Source: Steroidobacteraceae bacterium (lineage in GTDB: Bacteria > Pseudomonadota > Gammaproteobacteria > Steroidobacterales > Steroidobacteraceae). From it: a stretch of 64,000 nucleotides of DNA. This document shows positions 25,371 through 33,204 of this stretch, one piece after another (the first letter of the stretch is position 1; each line of letters opens with the position of its first letter). The stretch is taken from positions 372,001-436,000 of the forward strand of contig JAWLAG010000001.1 of the NCBI GenBank assembly GCA_041395505.1, read 5' to 3'. Made by a program: the position numbers and the translations under genes. The notes under the pieces were generated by a model that had not been told where the DNA came from, did not search any database, and saw only the letters and a list, made by a program, of their open reading frames with translations.

Positions 25371-25423
25371 CAAAAAATATTAATTGATATCAATGGGTTG
25401 ATCCGCCGCCTGTCGCGTGGGCG

Positions 25424-25963
25424 CTACAGAAAGGTGTAGAGCAGCGAGACGCTCACGAGGTCGGCTCCGTTGGTGTTCTTGACGTCGAAGGACTCGTACT
25501 CGAGCCGTGCCGCGAGGCTGCCGAAATGCAACTGCCCGCCCAGGCCCCAGGCGAAGTCCGTGCCGTTGTCATCAAGGTTCGTGACGGTGACGCCGCTCGT
25601 GGCGAGCTTGGTTTCCCAGCGCGCAAGGCCGCCTTTGGCATAGAGGTCCACAATCGGCAAGGGCAGATAGGCGACGGCAAAGGCCGCGACTGCGCGTGCA
25701 TCCGCCGACAGCCCGAAGCTGCCAAAATTCACGGCGTCCGATCCAAGGTCCATGTAGCTCGCTTCGACACCGAAGCTATCGAGCAAGCGCATGCCGGCGA
25801 TGATTTTGTAGCTCGTGTCCTTGAAGTCGAATTGATCGAGCGTGCCGTCGAGCTTCGACTGTGTGATGCCAGCGCCGAGATAGAAGCCGTTGTCCGCTGC
25901 ATTCACCAGTGCCGGCGCAGCGCCAGCGAGAAGTGAGAGTGTTGCGAGGGCAATACGTTGCAT
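25424..25963 (-). CDS. Outer-membrane beta-barrel protein (OmpA-like/OMP_b-brl family)
   Basis: Protein of 179 aa with signal peptide (MQRIALATLSLLAGAAPALVNA, cut before ADNGFYLGA). The mature part alternates amphipathic strands (FYLGAGITQSKLD, SYKIIAGMRLL, VEASYMDLGS, ADLVSVSLLYTFL) and ends in Phe-Leu after the aromatic terminal strand, as expected for an eight-stranded barrel. Function unknown; the family includes adhesion and stress proteins. Start at 25963 follows a strong ribosome site (GGAGGAAACACC). Its own promoter is probably in the 201-bp upstream gap, which holds repeated TGGTTC motifs. Confidence 0.82.
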   Translation of the reverse strand: MQRIALATLSLLAGAAPALVNAADNGFYLGAGITQSKLDGTLDQFDFKDTSYKIIAGMRLLDSFGVEASYMDLGSDAVNFGSFGLSADARAVAAFAVAYLPLPIVDLYAKGGLARWETKLATSGVTVTNLDDNGTDFAWGLGGQLHFGSLAARLEYESFDVKNTNGADLVSVSLLYTFL

Positions 25964-26011
25964 GGTGTTTCCTCCAGGTCCTGATGGCCAGTAGGCCAGC
26001 AAAGGCGCGAT

Positions 26012-26124
26012 TGGTTCCATGAACCATGCACGCTGTCGCCGGAGGGAGACGATTGCGCACCGCGCAACACGGAACGTCGCCGCGCAATGGACTGCAATTG
26101 CAGTCGTGGTTCATCGGTGGTTCA
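26012..26124. promoter_or_regulatory. Cluster of TGGTTC repeats and a 16-bp palindrome upstream of the barrel gene
   Basis: The gap 25964-26164 holds TGGTTC-CAT-GAACCA (26012-26026), the perfect palindrome GACTGCAATTGCAGTC (26090-26105) and a direct repeat GTGGTTCA (26106-26113 and 26117-26124). The TGGTTC core thus occurs four times in about 110 bp. This looks like an operator array for the minus-strand barrel gene; the palindrome could also form a weak hairpin after polA. Confidence 0.45.
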
Positions 26125-26164
26125 GTTTCGCGGGCGAGCGCGATGCCGCCACGGGAGCGCGCCG

Positions 26165-28924
26165 CTAGTGCGCCTCGTCCCAGTTCGCGCCAGTGCCGAC
26201 GTCGACCTTCAGTGGCACCGCAAGCTGGGCCGCGCCACTCATGGCCGCGGTGACCGCCGCGCTCACGCGCTCGAGCTGTGCCTGCTCGACTTCGAGCACC
26301 AGCTCGTCGTGCACCTGCATGATGAGCGCTGCATGAGCGGCGCAGTGCTCGTTGATCCACCGGTCGACCGCGATCATCGAGCGCTTGATGATGTCGGCGG
26401 CTGTGCCCTGCATGGGTGCGTTGATGGCGCTGCGCTCGGCGTATTGTTGCATGGCGCGGTTACGCGAGCGGATGTCGGGCAGATAGAGCCGTCGGCCGAA
26501 TACCGTCTCCACGAAACCCTGCTCGCGCGCCTGCTCGCGCGTTTCGTCCATGTAGCGTTTGACGCCCGGGTAGCGATCGAAATAAAGGTCGACGTATTGT
26601 TGCGCGGCACTGCGTTCGATGCCGAGCTGGCGCGCGAGACCGAATGCCGACATGCCGTAGATCAGACCGAAGTTGATCGCCTTGGCAGAGCGGCGTTGCT
26701 CGGCACTCACCTGTTCGGGCGCCACGCCGAAGACTTCCGCCGCGGTTGCCTGATGGACGTCGCGATCCTCCGCGAATGCCCGCGTCAGGCCCGGATCGCG
26801 AGACAGATGCGCCATGATGCGCAATTCGATCTGCGAGTAATCGGCCGCGAGCAACACCCGCCCCGGCGGCGCGACGAAGGCCTGGCGTATGCGCCGGCCC
26901 TCCGGTGTGCGGATCGGAATGTTCTGCAGGTTCGGATCGGTCGATGACAGGCGCCCGGTCTGGGCAACGGCCTGGTGGTAGGACGTGTGGACGCGGCCGG
27001 TGTCCGGATTGACCTGCAGCGGCAGCTTCTCGGTGTAGGTGGAGCGAAGTTTCGCGAGTCCGCGATACTCGAGAATGAGCCGCGGCAGCGCGTAGTCGCC
27101 GGCGAGTTCCTCGAGCACGTCCTCGGCTGTCGATGGCTGGCCCTTCGGTGTTTTGCGCAGCACCGGCAGGTTGTGCTTCTCGAAGAGGATGTGCTGCAGC
27201 TGCTTTGGCGAATCGAGATTGAAAGGCTGGCCGGCTTCCGCGTGCGCCGCGTGTTCGATTTCCACGAGGCGCTTGGCGATTTCGCTGCTCTGGCGGCGCA
27301 GCATGTCGGCATCGATGAGTACGCCGCGGTGCTCCATGGCGAGCAAGACGGGCACCAGCGGCTGCTCGATCTCGAGATACAGATCGCGGACGCGCGGCAG
27401 GCTCTCGAGCTGCGGCCAAAGCTGCCGATGCAGGCGCAGCGTGATGTCGGCATCCTCCGCCGCGTATCGGGCGGCGGTATCGATATCGACCTGGTTGAAT
27501 CCAATCTGCTTGGCGCCCTTGCCGGCAACGTCCTCATAGTGAATCGTGGTCACGCCGAGGTAGTGCGCGGCCACCGAATCCATGTCGTGCCGGGTCGCGA
27601 CGCTGTTCCAGACATAGGACTCGAGCATGGTGTCGAACGCCATGCCACGCAACGCAATACCGTGGTTCGCAAGCACGTGTGCGTCGTACTTGAGGTGATG
27701 ACCGACCTTGCGCAGCCGCTCATCCTCGAGCAATGGCTTGAGTTTTGCGAGCGTCTGCTCGCGATCGAGTTGCGGCGGTGCACCTGGGTAATCGTGGGCA
27801 AGAGGCAGATAGGCTGCCTGTCCCGGCTCGATTGCAACCGACAGTCCAACGATACGCGCCTGCATGTAATCGAGGCTCGTCGTCTCGGTATCGAAGGCCA
27901 CGAGCCCGGCGCCCTGCAACCGGGCGATCCAATGGTCGAGTTCGCTCGCCGAGAGGATGGTCTGATAGTCGATCTCCTGCGGTGCGTCGGGCTTGACGAC
28001 GGGCGTCGCGCTGGCTGGCGCTGCGCTCATGGCGCCGGCCGCCGCGGCCACCTCGCTCGCCGCGCCCGCGCCATCGAGCTGGCGCAACAGGGAGCGCAGC
28101 TCGAGCCGCGTATACAGCGCGCGCAGTTTCGGGACATCCGCCGTGCCGCGTTCGAGTGAAGCGGCATCCTCGGTGAGATCAAGATCGGTGCGGATGCGCG
28201 CGAGCTCGCGCGAGAGCGCCAATGTGTCGAGACCCGCGCGCAGGTTCTCGCCCACTTTGCCCGTAATCTCCGCGGCGTGTTCGACGATGGCATCGAGCGT
28301 GTGGTATTGAGCGAGCCATTTCGCCGCCGTCTTGGGACCCACCTTCGGGATGCCCGGAATGTTGTCCGAGGTATCGCCGACCAGCGCCAGGTAGTCGATG
28401 ATCTGCTCGGGCCAGACGTCGAACTTGGCCTTGACGCCAGCGCGATCGAGCACGGTGTTGCTCATGGTGTTGATCAGGGTGACGTGCTCATCGACCAGCT
28501 GCGCCATGTCCTTGTCGCCGGTCGAGATGAGGATCTTCTGCCCGCTTGCGGCAGCACGCCGGGCCAGCGTGCCGATGACGTCGTCCGCCTCGACGCCACC
28601 GATGCGCAACAACGGCAATCCCTGCGCTGCGATCGCCTGCAGCAATGGTTCGATCTGGGCGCGCAGGTCATCCGGCATCGGCGGTCGATGTGCCTTGTAG
28701 GCGGCGAAGATGTCGTCGCGAAAGGTTTTGCCCGGCGCATCGAAGACGACCGCGATACGGCGCGGTTGGTAGTCAGCGAGAAAACGCTGCAGCATGTTGA
28801 GAACGCCGAATACCGCGCCGGTCGGCTCGCCCTGCGAGGACGTCAATGGCGGCAGTGCGTGAAAGGCGCGATACAGGTAGGACGAGCCGTCGATCAGCAC
28901 CAGGTCGTAGGAAGCGTCGGTCAT
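26165..28924 (-). CDS. polA: DNA polymerase I
   Basis: Full-length enzyme of 919 aa with three parts: 5'-3' exonuclease/FEN (residues 1-~290, DLVLIDGSSYLYRAFHALPP, VVFDAPGKTFRDD, ISTGDKDMAQLVD), 3'-5' proofreading exonuclease (FDTETTSLDYM and AEDADITLRLH keep the acidic residues) and family A polymerase (motif A LAADYSQIELRIMAHLSRDP; O-helix RRSAKAINFGLIYGMSAFGL; motif C MQVHDELVLEV). Roles are Okazaki maturation and repair. Start at 28924 gives the canonical N-terminus. It lies 10 bp downstream of lptM. Confidence 0.97.
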   Translation of the reverse strand: MTDASYDLVLIDGSSYLYRAFHALPPLTSSQGEPTGAVFGVLNMLQRFLADYQPRRIAVVFDAPGKTFRDDIFAAYKAHRPPMPDDLRAQIEPLLQAIAAQGLPLLRIGGVEADDVIGTLARRAAASGQKILISTGDKDMAQLVDEHVTLINTMSNTVLDRAGVKAKFDVWPEQIIDYLALVGDTSDNIPGIPKVGPKTAAKWLAQYHTLDAIVEHAAEITGKVGENLRAGLDTLALSRELARIRTDLDLTEDAASLERGTADVPKLRALYTRLELRSLLRQLDGAGAASEVAAAAGAMSAAPASATPVVKPDAPQEIDYQTILSASELDHWIARLQGAGLVAFDTETTSLDYMQARIVGLSVAIEPGQAAYLPLAHDYPGAPPQLDREQTLAKLKPLLEDERLRKVGHHLKYDAHVLANHGIALRGMAFDTMLESYVWNSVATRHDMDSVAAHYLGVTTIHYEDVAGKGAKQIGFNQVDIDTAARYAAEDADITLRLHRQLWPQLESLPRVRDLYLEIEQPLVPVLLAMEHRGVLIDADMLRRQSSEIAKRLVEIEHAAHAEAGQPFNLDSPKQLQHILFEKHNLPVLRKTPKGQPSTAEDVLEELAGDYALPRLILEYRGLAKLRSTYTEKLPLQVNPDTGRVHTSYHQAVAQTGRLSSTDPNLQNIPIRTPEGRRIRQAFVAPPGRVLLAADYSQIELRIMAHLSRDPGLTRAFAEDRDVHQATAAEVFGVAPEQVSAEQRRSAKAINFGLIYGMSAFGLARQLGIERSAAQQYVDLYFDRYPGVKRYMDETREQAREQGFVETVFGRRLYLPDIRSRNRAMQQYAERSAINAPMQGTAADIIKRSMIAVDRWINEHCAAHAALIMQVHDELVLEVEQAQLERVSAAVTAAMSGAAQLAVPLKVDVGTGANWDEAH

Positions 28925-28934
28925 GGCGGGCCGC

Positions 28935-29168
28935 TCAGCCTGGTCCGGCGTTGTCGTCCTTGTTCGCGCCATCGTCGCGTTGCGGCTGCGTAGCCTCGGC
29001 ATCGCCCGGTGCCGGCGCGGCTTCGGCCGGCGGGGCCTCCTGCGCGGGCGTTGCGCTCATCGGCCGGGTGATGACTTCGCCTGCGGGCTCGGGCAGGTAG
29101 AGCGGGCCTTTCTGGCCACAGCCGGCCAGCGCAACCACGAGTACGATCGCAGCGCGTTCAGGACGCAT
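28935..29168 (-). CDS. lptM: Small outer-membrane lipoprotein LptM (YifL-like)
   Basis: Short lipoprotein of 77 aa: signal MRPERAAIVLVVALAGC with lipobox LAGC, then GQKGPLYLPEP, which matches the conserved start of mature LptM (CGxKGPLY). The rest is Pro/Ala/acidic and disordered. LptM helps LptD fold and form its disulfides in the lipopolysaccharide translocon. It overlaps the 3' end of the DUF4870-like gene by 11 bp. In E. coli it precedes dapF; here it precedes polA. Confidence 0.82.
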   Translation of the reverse strand: MRPERAAIVLVVALAGCGQKGPLYLPEPAGEVITRPMSATPAQEAPPAEAAPAPGDAEATQPQRDDGANKDDNAGPG

Positions 29169-29583
29169 ACATCGGGCGCGCGTCGCGCAATGCGAGCCAG
29201 CCACGCAAAACCCGATAGATGACCCAAAGGCCGATGACTGCGAGGCCGATGAAGAACGTGACAAAGCCGATCAGCACGAACGCCAGCACGAAATTGACGA
29301 TGCCGTTCAGTACCGACCACAGCAGCGCGAACCAGAAGGTGCGTATCTGCCAGCGAAAATGCGACTCGAGGAAGGTGCCACTCACCGCCGCGCGGCGCGC
29401 ATAGTTCATGATGACGGCAATGATCGAGGGCAATCCCACCAGGAAGCTGCCGATCACCGTTGCGGAGGTGGTGATGCCAATCACGACGCCGAGCGCATGC
29501 AGGGCGTAGATGATGTGGGTGTAGCTGACCAGGGAGGGATCGAGTGCCGGTGTCGCCGGCGTCGTGTCATCGGCGGTACTCAT
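29158..29583 (-). CDS. DUF4870-like small membrane protein
   Basis: Protein of 141 aa with three to four hydrophobic helices (residues ~20-42, 46-60, 85-110, 108-128). The pattern YTHIIYALHALGVVIGITT, followed by IMNYARRAAVSGTFLESHFRWQIRTFW and VIYRVLRGWLALRDARPMY, matches the DUF4870/Tic20-like group seen in many proteobacteria. No function is known. It lies 14 bp downstream of the thioesterase and overlaps lptM. Confidence 0.75.
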   Translation of the reverse strand: MSTADDTTPATPALDPSLVSYTHIIYALHALGVVIGITTSATVIGSFLVGLPSIIAVIMNYARRAAVSGTFLESHFRWQIRTFWFALLWSVLNGIVNFVLAFVLIGFVTFFIGLAVIGLWVIYRVLRGWLALRDARPMYAS

Positions 29584-29597
29584 GCCCGCACTATACG

Positions 29598-30020
29598 CTA
29601 ACGGTCGACGATCGCCATGGTAACGCGCGATATGCAGCTGAGTCGGCCCTCTGCATCCGCGATCTGCACGTGCCAGACGTGGCTGCTGCGTCCGAGATGC
29701 CAGGGCCGCGCCGTGGCGGTGACGATACCGCGGTCTACCTTGCGCAGGTGATTGGCGTTGATCTCCTGCCCGAAGCAGACCTTGAGCGATGAGTCGACGG
29801 CGAGCTGCGCGCCCACGCTTGCGATGGTTTCGGCGAGTACCACCGACGCGCCGCCGTGCAGCACACCGTAAGGCTGGGTATTTTCGCGGCGCACGGGCAT
29901 GGTCGCGACAAGGTAATCATCGCCCACTTCCGTGAAGCGGATACCCATGATGCCGGCCAGTCGCCCCTCGTTGAGCGCCGTGAGTTCGGCGGGGGTCAGC
30001 GTCTGTTGCCAGATGGCCAT
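29598..30020 (-). CDS. Hotdog-fold thioesterase (PaaI/MenI-like)
   Basis: Thioesterase of 140 aa. The HGGASVVLAETIASVGA motif holds the catalytic Glu and the CoA-binding loop of the PaaI/YdiI group; LRKVDRGIVTATARPWHLGRSSHVWHVQI is the second half of the hotdog. It hydrolyses acyl- or aroyl-CoA in relatives; the substrate here is unknown. It starts 5 bp after argH and so is probably read as part of the arginine transcript, which may reflect only the end of the operon. Confidence 0.85.
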   Translation of the reverse strand: MAIWQQTLTPAELTALNEGRLAGIMGIRFTEVGDDYLVATMPVRRENTQPYGVLHGGASVVLAETIASVGAQLAVDSSLKVCFGQEINANHLRKVDRGIVTATARPWHLGRSSHVWHVQIADAEGRLSCISRVTMAIVDR

Positions 30021-30025
30021 GCGAG

Positions 30026-31219
30026 TTACTTCGCTTTGCCCGTCTGGCCTGCCGCAACACGGCGATAGGCCTCGCGAAACGGTATGCCCTCATCGAGGAC
30101 CAGCCGATAGGCCTCGGCCGCGGCATGAATACCCGGATCGAGGTGAATGTTCTGCGCCTGAAAGCGGATCGATTCGATCGCTGCGGGCAGCACATCGAGC
30201 GTGGCGCGTGCGAGATCGATACCACGAAACAGCGGTCGCTTCAGCAGCTGCAGATCGCGCTGATAGCCGGAGGAAAGTTTGCCGATGATGCCGAGCACCT
30301 CGACCAGGCAGGCCTGCGCGACCGCGGTGTTGCCGCGAATCAGTTCGAACAGATCCGGGTTGCGCTTCTGCGGCATGATCGATGAGCCGGTGGTGAACGC
30401 ATCGCCCAAGGTAATGAACGCGAACTCCTGCGTGTAGAAGAGCAGCACATCCTGCGCGAGGCGACCGAGATCGGTCATGAGCAGGCTTGCTTCGAACAAC
30501 AGCTGCGCCTCGGCCTTGCCGCGCGAGAGTTGTACGGCCGTCACCGGCTCGTGCACCGTTGTGAATCCAAGGGCCGCGCGCGTGGCCTCGCGATCGATCG
30601 GCAGACCGGCCGCGCCATAGCCCGCGGCGGAGCCGAGCGGGCTGCGCTCGATGCGGCGCAGCACCGCTTCGATCCCGGCGGCGTCATCGTCGAGTTCACT
30701 CGCAAAGCCACCGCTCCACAGCGCGACGCTGCTCGGCATGGCCTGCTGCATATGCGTGTAGCCCGGCAGCACGATGTCGCCCTGGCGCGCCGCGAGCGCG
30801 CGCAAGGCAGCGCTCAGCGCCCGGGTTTCTCCGGCGAGCGCGGCGACTTCCTCGCGCATGTACAGGCGCAGGGCCGTGAGCACCTGGTCATTGCGCGAAC
30901 GGCCGAGATGCACCCGCGCCCCGGCAGCACCGATGCGTGCGGTCAACCGCCGCTCGAGCGCCGTGTGGCAGTCCTCATCCTCGATGCCGATCTGCCACTC
31001 GCCGCGCTGGTGCGCCGCACCGATCTCGGCAAGGGCGCTGCAGATGGCTTCGCAATCGTCGGCGCTGACGAGATCTGCGCCGGCCAGCATGCGCGCGTGC
31101 GCAATCGATGCGCGCACATCGTGCGCAACCAGCCGCGCATCGAGCAGATGATCCTCGCCGGCCGTGTAGGCGAGCACCCTGGCGTCGAGCGGCTTGCCCT
31201 TGTCCCAAAGGCGTGTCAT
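30026..31219 (-). CDS. argH: Argininosuccinate lyase
   Basis: Fumarase/aspartase superfamily enzyme of 397 aa that releases arginine and fumarate. Signature TGSSIMPQKRNPDLFELIRG, substrate loop HLGRSRNDQVLTALRL, and GYTHMQQAMPSSVALW are present. It is shorter than the usual ~460 aa; the missing part is mainly the C-terminal helical domain. It comes 4 bp after argB in the operon. Active-site residues seem intact, so it should be functional. Confidence 0.92.
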   Translation of the reverse strand: MTRLWDKGKPLDARVLAYTAGEDHLLDARLVAHDVRASIAHARMLAGADLVSADDCEAICSALAEIGAAHQRGEWQIGIEDEDCHTALERRLTARIGAAGARVHLGRSRNDQVLTALRLYMREEVAALAGETRALSAALRALAARQGDIVLPGYTHMQQAMPSSVALWSGGFASELDDDAAGIEAVLRRIERSPLGSAAGYGAAGLPIDREATRAALGFTTVHEPVTAVQLSRGKAEAQLLFEASLLMTDLGRLAQDVLLFYTQEFAFITLGDAFTTGSSIMPQKRNPDLFELIRGNTAVAQACLVEVLGIIGKLSSGYQRDLQLLKRPLFRGIDLARATLDVLPAAIESIRFQAQNIHLDPGIHAAAEAYRLVLDEGIPFREAYRRVAAGQTGKAK

Positions 31220-31223
31220 GGCA

Positions 31224-32162
31224 TCACTGACCCGGCTGCGCTTCCGCCGCGGACAGACCCTTGACGTCGGCGACGATCATCGTACCCGTGCCCTCATTGG
31301 TGAACACTTCCGACAGTATGCCCTCGGGTGATTTGTAGGCGATCACATGTACGCGCTTGACGCCGCCATTGATCGCGCTCTCGATCGCCCGTGCCTTCGG
31401 CAGCATGCCGTCGGCGATGTTGCCGTCATCGCGCAGCTTCGCCAGCCCGGCCACGTCGATGTAGGAGATGACACTCGAGGGGTCGCTCAGGCGCTCGAGG
31501 ATGCCTGGCGCGCCGGTGCACAGGATGAGTTTCTCGGCGCCGAGCGCGCTGCCGATGGCCGCCGCAACCGTGTCGGCATTGATGTTGAGGAGTTGTCCCT
31601 TGTCATCGGCGGACAACGGGCTCACGACCGGCATCAGGCCGTTGTCGAGGAGTTTTCTGAGTACATCGACATCGACGCGGTCGATATCACCGACCAGACC
31701 GTAGTCCACGAGCTTGTCACCGAGCGATCGCACGCGCACCGGCGGACGTCGATGCGCACGCACGAGGCCGGCGCTTACCCCGCTCACCGCCACCGCGTCG
31801 ATTTCGAGCTCGCGGCAGATCGCGAGTACGCGGGTGCTGATCAGCCCGTTCAGCACCATGGCCGTCACGTCGATCGACGCCTGGTCGGTGACCCGCCGGC
31901 CTTCGATCATTTCGCTCGCGATGCCGAGCTTGTTGCCGATCTCGGTCGTTTGCGGTCCGCCGCCGTGTACGAATATGACGCGCACGCCGAAGTAATGCAG
32001 GATAGCGATCTGCTCGATGAGCGCGCGAGTCGTTGCGATGTCGGCGAATGCGCCACCGCCCGCCTTGATCACGAACGTCCTGCCTTTGTACAGGCGTATG
32101 TACGGTGCGGCACTGCGCAGCGAGCGAATTGCCAATGCCTGATCGTTTCGATGCATGATCAT
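31224..32162 (-). CDS. argB: N-acylglutamate kinase (ArgB-like, no GNAT domain)
   Basis: Amino-acid kinase of 312 aa: TFVIKAGGGAFAD, the Gly-rich VIFVHGGGPQTTEIGNKLGI, GRRVTDQASIDVTAMVLNG and the ATP site INADTVAAAIGSALGAEKL. It phosphorylates the gamma-carboxylate of N-acetyl- or, if the pathway here is succinylated, N-succinyl-glutamate. Xanthomonad ArgB is fused to an N-acetylglutamate synthase GNAT domain (~440 aa total); this one lacks it, and no other argA is in the window. ATG at 32162 has a possible alternative two codons later (32156). Confidence 0.88.
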   Translation of the reverse strand: MIMHRNDQALAIRSLRSAAPYIRLYKGRTFVIKAGGGAFADIATTRALIEQIAILHYFGVRVIFVHGGGPQTTEIGNKLGIASEMIEGRRVTDQASIDVTAMVLNGLISTRVLAICRELEIDAVAVSGVSAGLVRAHRRPPVRVRSLGDKLVDYGLVGDIDRVDVDVLRKLLDNGLMPVVSPLSADDKGQLLNINADTVAAAIGSALGAEKLILCTGAPGILERLSDPSSVISYIDVAGLAKLRDDGNIADGMLPKARAIESAINGGVKRVHVIAYKSPEGILSEVFTNEGTGTMIVADVKGLSAAEAQPGQ

Positions 32163-32184
32163 GGTCGCGCCAACTCCAGAGCGG

Positions 32185-33204
32185 TCAAGGACTGTGACTG
32201 AGCAGCCGGTGCAGCACAGCCATCTGCGCCGGCAGGCGATTGTAGGCCTCGCGCAGCACCACGCTGCGCGCACTATCGAGCACCGCATCGGCGACCGCAA
32301 CATTGCGTCTGACCGGCAGGCAGTGCATCAATTTGCAGTCGCGGGCGGCGGTCGCGAACCAGGACTCATCGACACACCAGTCGAGGAGTTCGCCGCGCAA
32401 TGCCTTTTCCTGTTCGATGTTCCCGTATACCGACGGTGCGCCCCATTCCTTGGCGTAGAGCACCTGGGCGCCACGCATGGCGCTCGCGCGATCGTCGGTC
32501 TCGCTCACCGAACCACCGCTTGCACGCGCGGCCGCCGACGCGGCGTCCATCAGCGCGCGCGGCAACTCGTAGCCAGCGGGGCGCAGCACGACGACGTCCA
32601 TGCCGCGCATGGCAGCCATGTGCAGCGTCGATGCGGGCACGGCCAGCGGCAGCGCGCGCGGGTGATAGACCCAGCTCAGGACGAAGCGCGCGTGTGGCGC
32701 GATCCGCAGGTCTTCGAGGGTCTTCCAGTCGGCCAGCGACTGGCAGGGGTGGCTGATGGCCGACTCGAGGTTGATGAGCGGCCTGTCGATGAGCTCTGCC
32801 ATTGCGCGGAACTTCTGGTCCGCGAGGTCGGCCTCGAGATCCTTGCCATCGGCGAAGGAGCGTATGCCAAGCACGTCGCAATACGAAGCAAGCACCGGCA
32901 GGCCCTCGCGGATGTGCTCGGCGGCAACCCCATTCATCACGGTACCAAGCCGCGTTTCCAGTTGCCAGCTGCCCTGGCCGGGTGTGATCACGAAAGACGA
33001 TCCGCCGAGGCGTGCCATTCCTGCCTGCATCGAGGCGAGGGTGCGCAGCGACGGATTCATGAACACGAGTCCGAGAATGCGACCGGCGAGCGCGCGCGGT
33101 TCGGGTTTGGCCTCGAGTCGCGTCGCGAGCGCGACGAGATCGAGGATCGCGTCGCGTTCGAACTGGTTCAGGTGCAGGAACTTGAGCATGCGGTTCGCGT
33201 CCAT
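32185..33204 (-). CDS. argF': Acylornithine carbamoyltransferase, predicted N-succinyl-L-ornithine type
   Basis: Transcarbamylase of 339 aa. Carbamoyl-phosphate motif FMNPSLRTLASMQ, SHPCQSLADWKTL and MHCLPVRRNVAVADAV place it with the acylornithine branch (AOTCase/SOTCase), not with OTCase or ATCase. Against Xanthomonas AOTCase the block NPSMRT...HIAEV aligns without gaps. The specificity residue Glu92 of AOTCase is Ala95 here (GVAAEH), and the carboxylated Lys302 is also Ala (RRNVAV). Bacteroides SOTCase has Pro at the first site, and changing Glu92 to Ala turns AOTCase into a succinylornithine enzyme. The ATG shares a base with the argD stop (TGATG). Confidence 0.85.
   Translation of the reverse strand: MDANRMLKFLHLNQFERDAILDLVALATRLEAKPEPRALAGRILGLVFMNPSLRTLASMQAGMARLGGSSFVITPGQGSWQLETRLGTVMNGVAAEHIREGLPVLASYCDVLGIRSFADGKDLEADLADQKFRAMAELIDRPLINLESAISHPCQSLADWKTLEDLRIAPHARFVLSWVYHPRALPLAVPASTLHMAAMRGMDVVVLRPAGYELPRALMDAASAAARASGGSVSETDDRASAMRGAQVLYAKEWGAPSVYGNIEQEKALRGELLDWCVDESWFATAARDCKLMHCLPVRRNVAVADAVLDSARSVVLREAYNRLPAQMAVLHRLLSHSP

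Noticed and set aside
25384..25393. TTGATATCAA as an FNR/Anr box
   Set aside because: FNR sites need four bases between TTGAT and ATCAA; here there is none. Kept only as a palindrome near the candidate small RNA.
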